DNA of 64,000 nt from the NCBI GenBank assembly GCA_009746045.1, contig RPFO01000072.1, forward strand, positions 2,181,985 through 2,245,984, given 5' to 3'. The DNA comes from Mesostigma viride (Eukaryota > Streptophyta > Mesostigmatophyceae > Mesostigmatales > Mesostigmataceae). The translations under genes were made by a program, and so were the position numbers. Below, one piece after another: positions 1-10,370 of the stretch. Numbering within the stretch: the stretch's first letter is position 1; every line of letters begins with the position of its first letter. The notes below the pieces were generated by a model. That model was not told the origin of the DNA. It ran no database searches and worked only from the letters and a program-made list of their open reading frames with translations.

Positions 1-345
1 AGGCCTCTCCGTGATTTAAAAGAAGATGATGGACAAGGCCAAGTGGGCCCAGGTCATAGAGGACAACGAACCCACTCCCGTGCATGGGGAAGCACCCGCG
101 TGTGCAAACATACGGGAAGCACGCCAGACTGCAGGTCCCCTAGGGTAGAAAGCTTAGACTAGTAATTGGCTTTTGCTGATGTAGATAGATGTTGTAGATA
201 GATGTTGTAGATAGATGTTGTAGATAGATGTTGTAGATAGATTAGCCCGGTAGGACTGTTTGCATCCATCCATGCATCCATCGGGGTTAATGCTCCGAGA
301 CTCCCCAACGGGAGCACAAGTCTAATTAATTATTAATAATTAATA
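1..345 (+). mobile_element. 3' end of a LINE-type element with TTAATTAA tail
   Basis: The last part, about 290-345, carries the stem-loop TGCTCC...GGAGCA and an AATTAATTA tail. The same sequence occurs near 58513-58578 and, in a related form, at 33883-33946 and 38850-38928. The shared CCGGTAGGA...CATCCATCCAT stretch just upstream also matches about 58480-58512. An open frame from 25 to 167 (starting MMDKAKWAQV, ending TAG) may be the C-terminus of an ORF2, but it is too short to identify. The 3' tail is well supported; the coding call is weak. Confidence 0.5.
189..240. repeat. 13-bp minisatellite, four copies
   Basis: The unit ATGTTGTAGATAG is repeated four times in tandem. Degenerate single units also occur near 58417-58475, in the homologous LINE 3' UTR, so the repeat expanded inside the element. 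Confidence 0.85.
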
Positions 346-545
346 TAATAAGCTACTCACTAGCTAGGAGAGGCCACGTACTAAGGTATTCACTGTGAGT
401 GCAGTAGTCATAATTAATAAATCCTCAATTTGAACAAAATGTGATGTCCGGCCATAGGTTGGGAGTATATATTTTCTCATTGATACACGGGTGTAAACTC
501 TTGCTGTGCTAAGTCATGTTATGTTTCATGTATATATATCCCCAC
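346..545 (+). repeat. Dispersed repeat shared with 44811-45030
   Basis: The stretch from GCTACTCACT through GAGTGCAGTAGTCA, the TTTGAACAAAATGTGATG core and CGGGTGTAAACTCTTGCTG is found again at 44811-45030 in the same orientation, with several small indels. It has no ORF. It is probably an old transposon fragment. 546-807 shows nothing recognisable. Confidence 0.6.
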
Positions 546-807
546 CAAAAGTAAATTAATACATTACTTAATAAAATACAACCATGGTATTGCACGAACC
601 ATCATGCCATTTCATTGACGAGGTAGCCATGGCTGACGGCGGAGCTCATAACTTTCACGTTTGAGCACCGAATTTAGCCGTGGATATCACAATCGACGCG
701 TCTTTCTACGACGCACATGCTGATCATATAATTTTCCGAAGCTATTACGCAACATACGATGAGCAAACGCCCCTCGACGCAACGCAGCCTGGCGGCTGCG
801 CTCGGCA

Positions 808-1708
808 ATGAAAATACGCCGGCCTGCAGCTTCGGCTGCAGCTTCGCCCACCGGCCCAGAAGGCAGCGGTGACACTAGTCGCGCACTGCATGCATGGTGC
901 TCGCCCAGCCCCCCGGGCTTGCCACGCCATCTCCATCGCCTGAACCTAAGCGCAGTCGCTCTGCCGAGCCGCACTGGGACGAGATTGCCTTTGACATCAA
1001 CGTACCTGCATGACTACTGGACTCGCCGCCCATCAGCCTTTATGGAAGACGTGTTTTTCGGCACGCACGCCTCGCTTGTATCCCTGTGCTCGCACCTCAC
1101 TTCCCACAACCGTGGCCGCTGGCCCGGTGATGGCCAGCCTGCCGACCCCGTCGAGGCTCTCGATCCCGATAGTTCTCCGCATGAATCGCCCCAAGCTCCA
1201 ACGCTTCGCCCTCTGCTCCCTCCTCGGACGCTCTGTCGGACGGCTTCAGAAGCCGAGATCTGGGCTTCCCCACCGCCCCCCCCCACCTTCCCCACCGAAG
1301 CCATCATCTGCACCCTCCTTAATAAGGAAGCTTTCGAGCAGCACGTGACCCCCCTTGCCACAGATGTGGCGGCAATGGGAGGCACGCTGGCTGCTGAGCT
1401 CCCCACCATCCCCACCGCCACCGCCACCCTCCTCGCCTCCCCCCCCCCCCCCCCTCCGCCTCCGGCCACCGACTCCATCACCGCCCAGCTCCGCGACATC
1501 GAGGCGACCAGCGTCTTAAGGACAATGCCATCGCTATCGAGGTCCTGCAGAACACCGCCGGCCTCACCGCCCAGGCAGTGAAGGACATTGCATGCCGCCA
1601 AGCCAGCCTCTGCTGGCCTGGCTGGCGATGCTCCTCCCATCACGACCTGGGCGGACATGCTGCAACACACCACCTCCACCACCTCCGCCGTCGCAGCCCA
1701 GCTCCAGC
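808..1708 (+). pseudogene. LINE-type ORF1, fragment 1 (N-terminal part), interrupted by LTR element A
   Basis: This is an ATG-started frame rich in Pro, Ala, Ser and Thr, with a run of prolines near residues 210-220. One frameshift near 1515 is needed to continue into the segment ITTWADMLQHTTSTTSAVAAQ, which ends at the junction with the LTR at 1709. Across the LTR element, after removing 1709-25850 and one CCAGC copy, the frame continues at 25856 into a helical segment RQTLDLREEAELAKRSLNAI. That is what an N-terminal low-complexity plus coiled-coil region of a LINE ORF1 protein would look like. The ORF1 assignment rests mainly on the third fragment at 32403. Confidence 0.55.
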
Positions 1709-2405
1709 AGTTAACGCTAAGCGCATTGGCGTGTACCTGATTCGGCATATCTCTGCGATTCCAGCGGCACCGGAACGAGTTCATTCCGACAAGTATCAAG
1801 AAAGTTATGGCGTTCCGACTTCCCGGTCGCGCGCGAGCGCGAGCCGGCTGTTCGTCTAAGTCGGACGTGAATATTTGCCGACGACATATGGGGTCGACAG
1901 TAATTCCTGGGCTGACAGGAATTAGGTGCTGAACCTACGACGGTATTGGAATCTACGTCGTACGCAGGAAATAGGAACCTTAACCTGTGGTCTGTTGGTA
2001 CCGCAGGCTTAGTCCTGGACTTCTAGGTGCAGATGCAATAGTCACTGTGGACTGTGCTCTGTGGTCACTGTGCCTGTATAGCAAACCTACTGTATAGGAA
2101 CTGGGCGCTGTACAGGTAGTGAATACTGTACCGGGAGTGTTATTACTGAGCAGGCCTTCTGGGCTGCTCAGGACTAGCAAGCACAGTGCACAAGTATATA
2201 AAGAATAGACCAGTGCCATTTGGGCAGATCTCTTGCGAGCCCGCCTCACGTGTGTTGCCTTGACTTGGCAAACTCGTGTACAAGCACTCACGTGCCCGAG
2301 TGCTGTAAGCCTATACAATTTAACAAAGCTCCGTTTCCAACCATATTCACACATTGCTGCATTGCAACCATATCCTTACATATTGCGTTCATAAGAACGT
2401 TAACT
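1709..2405 (+). repeat. 5' LTR of element A
   Basis: 697 bp, matching 25154-25850 with four substitutions by eye. It begins AGTTAACG and ends CGTTAACT. A TATA-like TATATAAAG at 2195-2203 would place the transcription start about 25-30 bp downstream. Confidence 0.92.
2195..2203 (+). promoter_or_regulatory. TATA-like box in the 5' LTR of element A
   Basis: TATATAAAG lies about 200 bp before the LTR end and is preserved in the 3' LTR at the same offset. The position is typical of an LTR core promoter. The function is inferred. Confidence 0.5.
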
Positions 2406-2498
2406 CAAATTACAAGCAGTCTCGACGGAACGGCCAGGAGGGTCGTTGCTGTTTGCTGCGTGCAGCGTTGACGACGCGAGAAGCTCGTCCGGTGGTGA

Positions 2499-3419
2499 AT
2501 GGTGCAGGAAGAACAACGGCAGCAGAATTTCCGTTTTCGTCAGTTTGCTGGGGGTTCAATTTCGCCTGAATTACGTCGTGTCGTTCGAGATTTATCTTTA
2601 TTGCTTGCAGATCGTCCACCTGTTAATCGCAACTTCGTGCAATTCGTCGACGACCAGGTCGAGGATTGGGAGCGAATTCTGCGGCACGTCCAAACCATCG
2701 TCATTCCGGAGCACCGGAGCATCGACGACATCGAGCAAGAGCTGCACGGTTTGGTCGGCATCCAGACTGTGATTACGGCATTAGCTGAGCGGGTGCGTGC
2801 GGAGTTGGCGGCTAGGCGAGGAGAGGCTGCGGAGGCAGCTGGTGTAGTGCGACACGAGTTCGTGCCGGCAGCAGCGGGTGCGGGTGTACAACGTACGTTT
2901 GCAGACGTAATCGGCGACGAGGGTGTTGCAGCGGGACCAGTTCGACGAGAGCGACGCGGAGCGGAGCGCTACAGGCGGCTGGCAGAGGTCGAGGCGGCAG
3001 CGGAAGCCATCACCGGAGGACAGCGTGCGGCACGAGTCGGCAGGTTTCCGGAGCGAGCAAGGGTTCCTTTTCAGGAACTGCCCCAACCCCTTCGCGTTCG
3101 TGTGACGCGTTGGGAAGAGTTCGCCCCTCTTGGTTACGATAGTGACCTTGAGGTGGGAGCAGAGGGCGTCGCTGGGCTAGGCGACGAGGCGCTTGGCGAC
3201 CACGAGGTGCCAAGATACAATCCGCGGGGTGCCAACGACGGGTTGTCACCTGTTCACTATACAAACGGTGACGACTCTGTCATCGCGGGCCGACAGCGGG
3301 TCGACGACGGCGCAGCGGGTAGCAGGGTGCCAGAGCTGATCGTTGTGAGCGACAGCGACAGTGACAGCGACAAGGAGAACCAGGAAGCGCCTGCGGGTGA
3401 CCGTGGTGGTCTTGACTGA
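2499..3419 (+). CDS. Extra ORF of element A, upstream of gag, unknown function
   Basis: A 306-residue frame begins 93 bp after the 5' LTR. The first 110 residues look mostly helical and charged. The middle is Ala/Glu/Arg-rich. The C-terminus is an acidic serine-aspartate run (SDSDSDSDKENQ), as in phosphorylated nuclear or chaperone-binding tails. There is no zinc knuckle and no gag or pol motif. With the TTAA element at 3472-18204 removed, the stop lies only about 100 bp before the gag ATG at 18259, so this is a separate ORF of the same element. I do not recognise the family. GTG and ATG starts are both possible; the ATG at 2499 was chosen. Confidence 0.6.
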   Translation: MVQEEQRQQNFRFRQFAGGSISPELRRVVRDLSLLLADRPPVNRNFVQFVDDQVEDWERILRHVQTIVIPEHRSIDDIEQELHGLVGIQTVITALAERVRAELAARRGEAAEAAGVVRHEFVPAAAGAGVQRTFADVIGDEGVAAGPVRRERRGAERYRRLAEVEAAAEAITGGQRAARVGRFPERARVPFQELPQPLRVRVTRWEEFAPLGYDSDLEVGAEGVAGLGDEALGDHEVPRYNPRGANDGLSPVHYTNGDDSVIAGRQRVDDGAAGSRVPELIVVSDSDSDSDKENQEAPAGDRGGLD

Positions 3420-3486
3420 GTGGTAACACTTGGCATTTTCCTTTCTTGTTCAGTAGCTTATATTGCTTTAACTCGTCGTCTGTCCC

Positions 3487-3533
3487 TGGTCCTAATTTTA
3501 GGACTGAGTTCAACTCAGTCCTAATTTTAGGAC
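3487..3533. repeat. Subterminal palindrome of the TTAA element
   Basis: Two copies of GGTCCTAATTTTAGGAC are arranged around GAGTTCAACTC, giving an imperfect 47-bp palindrome. A matching single palindrome lies at about 18163-18190 near the other end. Confidence 0.7.
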
Positions 3534-3700
3534 CTAATTTTGAGGTTTTGTAGAAAATTCGCCCCGGTCGGAATATTTGGCAGAAAATTTTTCTCAAAAT
3601 TTATTCAAATACTACTTGAAAAGATCTTTCTTGGACATATTTTTGGGATTTTTTTGGATTTGGTTTGGGCGGCTAACCGTACGGTGAAAGTACAGGTGGT

Positions 3701-4270
3701 TGTTACGCCTCGGGTATCTACCACTACCTCTACCTCTACCTGGCCTGATGCTACCTAAGCTAGTCAAGCCACCTCTAGTTAAACCCCTAGCGAAAGACGA
3801 ACGAGACGATCCAGATCTCAATGCATTAACGTAAGTGTTGCTATAATACGCCATAAGCCATTGACACAACCCGTTTACTCCAGGAATAGAGGAAGGAAAC
3901 ACAACTACACTGCCGTGACCCAAGCCTAAATGTGTTAATTCATTTAACACACGCCGAGTGCACACACGAGGGGTAGAACGTGCATAAATGGTCACCAACG
4001 GTCCAACACGCTCGGGCCGACATGGCCCTCGCCTACAGATGCACGCTGGTCCACTACATCTACAGATGCACGCTGGTCCACTACATTCTACCAAAGGATC
4101 AGGACCACTAGTAAAGTACGCGGCGCGGCGCCCAAAGGCACCCAATGTACCACGGTACTGTTACGAGGACAATAGTGTCCCGGTAGGAGCTACACGTAAA
4201 CCTAGGGACAACCGAGGCAAAAGACCTAATTTACGTCCGTAACTACAACGAATTGTTACGCGACGTAACA
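3701..4270 (-). repeat. 3' LTR of the chromovirus (minus-strand sense)
   Basis: 570 bp starting TGTTACGCC and ending CGACGTAACA. It is nearly identical to 16140-16710 (one substitution and one 1-bp indel seen). It includes a short tandem duplication of CTACAGATGCACGCTGGTCC around 4033-4082. Confidence 0.93.
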
Positions 4271-4638
4271 CCTCCCCCCCCACAAAGGTAGGGAGCCCTC
4301 TCCCTACGCACAGGGAGGAAAACAAGGGGTAGGAAACCTAATGCACCCAGCACACACCAACACAATCGGCAGCCATCCAAGATACAAGGCACCAACGTAT
4401 TAACTCGGTCTCCACCACCACGCCGGGAGGTGTAGGGTTAGCCAGCACCAAGCCTGGTGGTAGGTTCCCCTAACTGCCTGGAACAAAGTCCTTGCCGGGG
4501 GGAACGGCACTGGGCAGGACACACAGAGTAAACAATCAGTACCAAGGACCAAGAACGACCAGTCAACTGGCCAGAACGTGAGGGCGACTCTATATACCGG
4601 AGGGACAACACCCTCAGGTCGGGCCTAAGGCCCTCTAT

Positions 4639-6958
4639 CTAATGGCCATCCGTCTGGTAGGTACCACGGGAGGCCAGCAGGACATCCAGGTACGCCTGGT
4701 AGTGAGACACATCCTCAGCATTGTCGTGCCTATCTACAGTGAGGAAAACATCGGCCCACACGCCGTCAGGAAAAAGACCCAGGAAGGCCCAGTAATACCT
4801 ATGCTGCGTAAGAACGACCTGGCCCCGGGCCCAGTCCAGGAAACCACAGGCAAAGAGGCGTAGGAAAGGCTCTACCGCGATCAGGCAGAGAGCCCGCAGG
4901 AGCAGGCGATGGTACCGGATCCGAGGGCGCATACCCGTCGGGAAAAACAGATCTACCAGGGGCTCCACGTTGGACGGCCACAACCGGATATGCCGAATCT
5001 CACGGGAGCGCCACCGACGGGCACACTGTCGCGACCCGAACGTCTCGAGGTAGTCGCTAGCCCGGGAGGAGGATGACCCGAGAGTCCAAACCCTGGCCCG
5101 GGATGGGCGCTGGACGACGGGCATCCCACTCTAGGATGGGCTGAAGGACCGTGCTGTACGTGGCACCCGGCACCGCAGGAAACTCTACCGTAAGGGCATC
5201 TGAGGCCATAATGCCCAGAGGCGGAGGGTAAGCCCACTGGAACCCGCCGTAGGTGTCCAAGTCATTGTGGCGCCTAGCCCAGCGATACAGGACGCGCCGA
5301 ACCAGGATCTCACCCTGGAACACCGGATCAGCTAAAATAACCATATCGAAAGGAGGCCGATCAGTCTCAACTGGTAGGCCACGGTCCCGCGGCGCCCGAC
5401 ACACCTGAGAGAAACCGTAGGACATGGGCGAAATGGCAAGCTCGGCGGAGGCGCGCGGCAGGTCACACTGGCGGCAGGCGAGCGCAGACATACCGTACCC
5501 AAAGACAGGCGTGTCGCGCGACTCCGGAGTCGCATGCACCACAGAAGGGGCCCGATCCCGATCGCCCTCTGACAACTCCCGAAGGGAATCGGCAGCGCGG
5601 GTGGCGCGAGGGTCAGAGCCACTGGACCGAACAACCGCAGCCAAAGACCGCGGGGCCGAAGGGACAGGGGCCGACGAAGGGGTAGGAACCGGCACAGACG
5701 CAGACGGCGCCGGTACAACAGGGGGCCGCGTCGGACCCGATGCCGCAGGGGGTCGCGACGGACCCGCCTCCGCAGCTGGCGCGCCGGTCTCTGGGGGCGG
5801 AGCACCACCAGGCCACATGTTGAAAATAGGGCCCGTGGGGACAGGCAATCCGGCATACGACTGGTTACCGTCTAAGCTCCAGTCAGGCACCGGGATCCTC
5901 TGCGGAGGACCGCCCTCCCAAAGCCTGGGAAGACCGCCCGGGTCGCTGAAGAAACCCCGCGAGGGCGGCGCTGACGTGGTGGGCGGCTCGGACGCGCGGC
6001 GACGGGCGCGGCCGCTGGGACGGTGGACTCGCGCCGAGGCGCAGGTACGTCAGTAGCAGGCGCAGAGGTAGCCGAAGGCGTAGGAGCCGCAGCAACAGAG
6101 GGAGCCGCAGCCGCCGAGGGCTCGCGCGGCACAGACGGACCCGTAGACGCGAGGCGACCGAAGGGGAAGGGGGCACAGCTGCGGCAGACACCCCACCTGG
6201 CGTGGCTGGAGCGTGCGCCTGGGCCGCCATGAAGGCCCCGAAGGCCGCCGTCAGGGACTGGATCTGCGCCTGCATCGCAGAAACTGTCGCCGAAAGAGGA
6301 TCAGGCTCACGACCAGAGCCCAAAGGGGTAGGCTCCACCGATGCGCACAGGACCGACCTCGGTGAAGACGGGACAGGGGAAGGCGCCGACACTGAAGAGG
6401 AGGACGCCGCAGGGGAGGCCGAATACTCAGGAGAATACTGTGCCTCTACCGGCGCGTCCGTAGGAGTAGGGTCGCCCAATCCTACGCCCGCTGTCTGGTC
6501 TGCTATCTCCATGAACTCTACTGCCCGTAGAAGGTCGCAGGGGTTCTCATCTATTTCCGCATCACCCTCGGCCGGAAGCCAGGGGAACACATCCCGTAGG
6601 CAGGAGCGGCCCACAGGGGTAGAAAGGTAGGAAAACACCCTGGGGCACTGGAGAACCGCAGCTATCTGTCCCAAGGCTGGACAGCTGGAGCCACATTCTA
6701 GCAAACAGTGCCCGGCATCGTCGAACCCGTGCAAAACAAGCTGGTGCGGTTCAGCAGGGGAGGGACCGTACCACGTGACCCCGAAGAGAGCAGCCCTGAC
6801 TAAACCCGCATGTTGGGCCTGGAGGGCCGGCTGCACGATGCCACCCGGAAACTGGACCGTGACACCCAGCGGCCCGGAAGGGCCTCGAAGTACAGCTCAG
6901 GGTCCGGTAGGGGCGGGGACGGCAGCGGGCTCTCAGCCGGAGGGGTAGGCTCTGACAT
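4639..6958 (-). pseudogene. Unidentified long ORF downstream of chromovirus pol, frameshifted
   Basis: Coding-like frames run 6958 to 4639, beginning MSEPTPPAESPLPSPP at 6958, 77 bp after the pol stop. At least two or three frameshifts (near 6875, near 5890-5880 and near 5110) link the pieces. The first third has a globular-looking stretch (FSYLSTPVGRSCLRDVFPWL) and a possible coiled coil (SATVSAMQAQIQSLTAAFGA). The middle is Pro/Ala/Ser/Arg-rich. The last about 160 residues are hydrophobic and aromatic (RYYWAFLGLFPDGVWADVFL) without a clear membrane helix. It is not gag, pol or a recognisable envelope. Its presence between pol and the 3' LTR is the position of an env-like or accessory gene. 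Confidence 0.5.
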
Positions 6959-7034
6959 GACGGCTGCGGAGGGGAGGGGACAACCAACCACCCGTCGACA
7001 GCAGACATAACATAAGAGAGGAGAAGGTCTACAA

Positions 7035-7845
7035 CTAGAGCTTGTGCAGGGTTTTATATTCCTGCAGCAGGCGACTACACCCATCTAGCTCACTCTCCGT
7101 ATACCAGACCTTATCTACTTCACTACGAGCATACATCCACTTCACTTTATACTGACGCTGGGTACCGCGGCCCTTTTTGATATCTCTATGGGCCACGATG
7201 CTTTCTACTTCGTCTTCTACTTCCCCAGTGTCAGGGTTATGCTCTAAAGGGGCAGGCGCTAGCTCTCTACCAGCGAACGTACTAGGGTGGTACAGTTTCA
7301 GCTGGCTTCTATGGAAGGTGTTTGAATGTGTCTGCCAAGAGGTAGGGATATCGACTTTATATAAGAAATTTCCTACTCTAGACAACACATGGAAGGGTCC
7401 TAAGAAGGCGGGCCTAAGTTTGACCTTAAGTTCTGCTTCAAACTTATGAGCAAAACGGCCAACACGGGGGCCTTCTACTAATACTAGATCTCCTATTTCT
7501 ATCTCAGGTGCTCTTCTATCTAAGGAGGCACGCAACCTAGCAAGGTACTTAGACTGAGCTTTTTGGTACCCTGAGATCGCGTGGTCATGAGCAGTTTTCA
7601 TTCTATCTAGTAAGGACTGTACACCTTCTACAGTATCTCGGGACACATCATCCTTGTCCCGTAGAGGACTGGCTAAGAGAGAGGTAGGAGTAAGAGGCTG
7701 TCTACCAGTATCTAAGAAGAAGGGCGTATATCCATGCGCAGCTTGGGGACAATTGTTGAGGGAGAACTCTACCAAACATAAATAATCCTCCCAATCACTT
7801 CCCGAGCCATTAACATAGTGCCTAAGCGCTTCTTCTACTACCCTA
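7035..7845 (-). pseudogene. Chromovirus integrase C-terminal half with chromodomain
   Basis: Continues the integrase core after the TTAA element, with VNRVVEEALRHYVNG directly at the junction. It then has FSLNNCPQAAHGYTPFFLDTG, the GPY/F-type module (LRPAFLGPFHVLSRVGNFLYKV) and, at the C-terminus, a chromodomain: EVESIVAHRD..., QYKVKWMYA and a final helix LDGCSRLLQEY. Chromodomains on integrase direct insertion towards modified histones in chromoviruses. The frame is open to the stop at 7035. Confidence 0.88.
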
Positions 7846-7849
7846 TTAA

Positions 7850-9549
7850 CCCCTAAATGGGCAGAAATACTGCCGATGCATCGGCTGTAACTTCACAATT
7901 TTGCAAACCAGATGCCATCCAACCCACCCATATCCAATGGCTGTCCTTGGGGGCCAAGCATGTCCATGAGTTGCCCTTCGGGTTGGTATATCACAACCTT
8001 ACATATATGCAGGGTAGGCCATGTATAACTGCCGTCAAAGTCAGGGGGGTCAAGACGAGCGTTTTCATTTTTGGTAGAATGTGCATTTTGAATTATGTTG
8101 TAAGAGCTAGGCACCTACCACTTCAGGGATGATAAACAATTAGTTGCTGAACAGTTTGAGCCATTGGGGTCATCATTTGGGTGGGTATACCAGCAGTTAC
8201 ACCCAGTACAGCCCTTAGGGGTACCGTTGGTAAAAAGCAACCAAGGGGGTAGGAGTGGGCATACTACCTACTAATACCTACTAATATGGCCCCCAACCAT
8301 GCCACACAATACATTTCCCTTCCACAATGATATGGGAAACATAACTGCATCATCACACTGCCCTTACATGGCACCTATGTGCAGGTGCCATCTTGTCCAT
8401 GCACGTAGGTAACGTGGTACGGATACCCTACGCAAGGCATGCATTCTAGGAGGCAGCCACCAACAAACTAGTGATTTTAAGCCTATTTCAGCTTGCCCTA
8501 GCAAGGATAAACTAGGCCTAAGCTGCTATAGCTTGCCAGGTGATGGCCAGCACACCTGGTGGCACATGCTGACAATGGGAAGCTTCTACTCACCGGTTAC
8601 ATGCTTGATGCTGCCACAGAGACCAGCCAACTGCCTCACACTCATGCAATATGTGTGTGGGAAATGTATAACAAACATATATGGAGGTATTCAAACCCAT
8701 ACAGCCTCTAAAACTTATCACCATCGCCCTGTGGCAGGTCAACTGACTGAGGGAAGCATCTAAGAAGGGTGTTTTAGAAAGGGGCCAGGCCAGGGTCAAG
8801 AAAGAGCATGAATAATGCAAAAAGAATGTGCTACACAAGCTAGAACGTATATATAAACGTCAAACATCGATAGGAAAACGATGATTAAGCTTTACCAGGC
8901 ATGGATGGCGTTACCTTGGCCCAGGCGGTGGCCGCAAAATGGCGCATTTCGGCACACCAAAGTTGTGCAGCATGGTCGCTGGATTCGACGATTTCTGGCC
9001 ACCCTTGCACGTTTACGACTAATATGTATCATAAAAAGTACAAAGAAACCGATATATCCTTTAAAATACGCCGGAAAGGTATTGCTGTCAACGTTTCTAT
9101 CGTCCGGCCTGATCGCAGTTTTTTCCAGCAAGAACGCTGCCGACACCTATCAAATGGCATTCCCGCGAACCAAAAATTGGCCTGTATCATCTTTAGGACG
9201 TATAAAATCAATTTCCAGAGTTTGGTCAGAAAATTCGAACGAAAACGTAAATGCCATGCGTGGGCGCAAGCCGCCATGGCCAGGTCGTCGTTTTCCGGAA
9301 TGCACGTTGTACGTGAAAAAGTACCCTGACCCCTTGTACTTTGACCGGCCAGAACACCTCTATAACTTTGTCAGAAGTATGCAAACCCTAGTACCATGCT
9401 GTGAGGAAAATTATAAACTTTCGATCTTCTCAGCTAAACGTTTCCTAATTCTCAATAGTTTTCGCGGCATTTGGTCCCCCGAGAAGGGGCCGACGTGTCG
9501 GCTGTAACTCAGTTTTAGGCGGAAAATCGGCAGCCAGACCATTTAGGGG
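7850..9549. mobile_element. TTAA-delimited DNA element inside the chromovirus integrase
   Basis: 1700 bp with the perfect 11-bp inverted repeat CCCCTAAATGG / CCATTTAGGGG and TTAA on both sides (7846-7849 and 9550-9553). Removing the element and one TTAA restores integrase as VERLNRVVEE without a frame change. Subterminal palindromes are present at both ends (GCCGATGCATCGGC at about 7872-7885, GCCGACGTGTCGGC at about 9490-9503). TTAA plus a TIR starting CCC is the piggyBac pattern. There is no transposase; the ORFs inside are short and unrecognisable. Confidence 0.82.
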
Positions 9550-9553
9550 TTAA

Positions 9554-10345
9554 GACGCTCTACTAAATGAGAGGAGGAGGAGTGGTAGGCAGTACCATAG
9601 GTAACCTTGGTACCGATGGCAGCGAAAAACTGCTGCCAAAAATCTGAGGTAAATAACTTATCCTTATCACTAATAAACTGCCTACTCAAACCATGATATC
9701 TGTATACATTATTGAGGTATAGGCGTGCGCAATCACGTGCTGTGAGTTCTAAAGGACACGAGATGGCACATACGAGTAAAACGATCTATGAACACAAGGA
9801 TCTGGGCATTGCCCCTATCATTCTTTCTAAAAGGTCCTACAAAATCCATCATGATAGAATCCCACGGCATGATGGGGTCAGGCAAGGTCCTAGGTTCTGC
9901 TATCTGTCCTACGTTATTGGGTTTCATCTCCTGGCAAGATTGACAAGTTGTAACATACTCATCTACATCCTTATAAAGGGAAGGCCAGTAATAAGAGCGG
10001 GCTACTAGGTCCCGTACCCGTTTACCACCCTGATGAGCAGCTAAGTCATGCAACTCAAAGAGCAAGGAGGAGCGACAGATAGGAGGGACATACAGGCGCC
10101 ATTGAGGGGGAGAATCTGCTATCTGCACATACAAAAACCCACCTACAAATTTACAAGGGTGCTTGCCTAATTGTTGGGGATGTGCAGCAATGGCAGCTAA
10201 TGCTTCCGGCTCAGTGGCCGTAAATCTACTAATAAGACGTTCAAGATCAGAGGTAGGCATCGCTACAGAGGTATCCAGAACAGGTTTAAAGAGATCTCCT
10301 ACCGCCTTGCCAAAGAGAAGGGGAGGTCCTAGAGGGACTATGTTT
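9554..10345 (-). pseudogene. Chromovirus integrase N-terminal and core region
   Basis: Has the HHCC zinc-binding module (LHDLAAHQGGKRVRDLV... and CQSCQ), then the core with the first catalytic Asp in MMDFVGPF. A frameshift near 9735 leads to the second Asp (QFISDKDKLFTSDFW) and the catalytic Glu in SHLVERLN, where the TTAA element interrupts. All three catalytic residues are present. The upstream part (FGKAVGDLFKPVLDTSVA) links to RNase H through a further break near 10371. Confidence 0.85.
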
Positions 10346-10370
10346 TCATAAGACTTTCCTGACCTAGTCG

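Noticed and set aside
1014-1799. 261-residue minus-strand ORF opposite the ORF1 fragment
   Set aside because: Shadow of the plus-strand coding sequence; low-complexity Gly/Ala translation of the proline-rich region.
8881-9507. 208-residue ORF inside the TTAA element 7850-9549, considered as a transposase
   Set aside because: No DDD/DDE motif or cysteine-rich tail. The homologous region at 16735-17160 does not keep the frame open.
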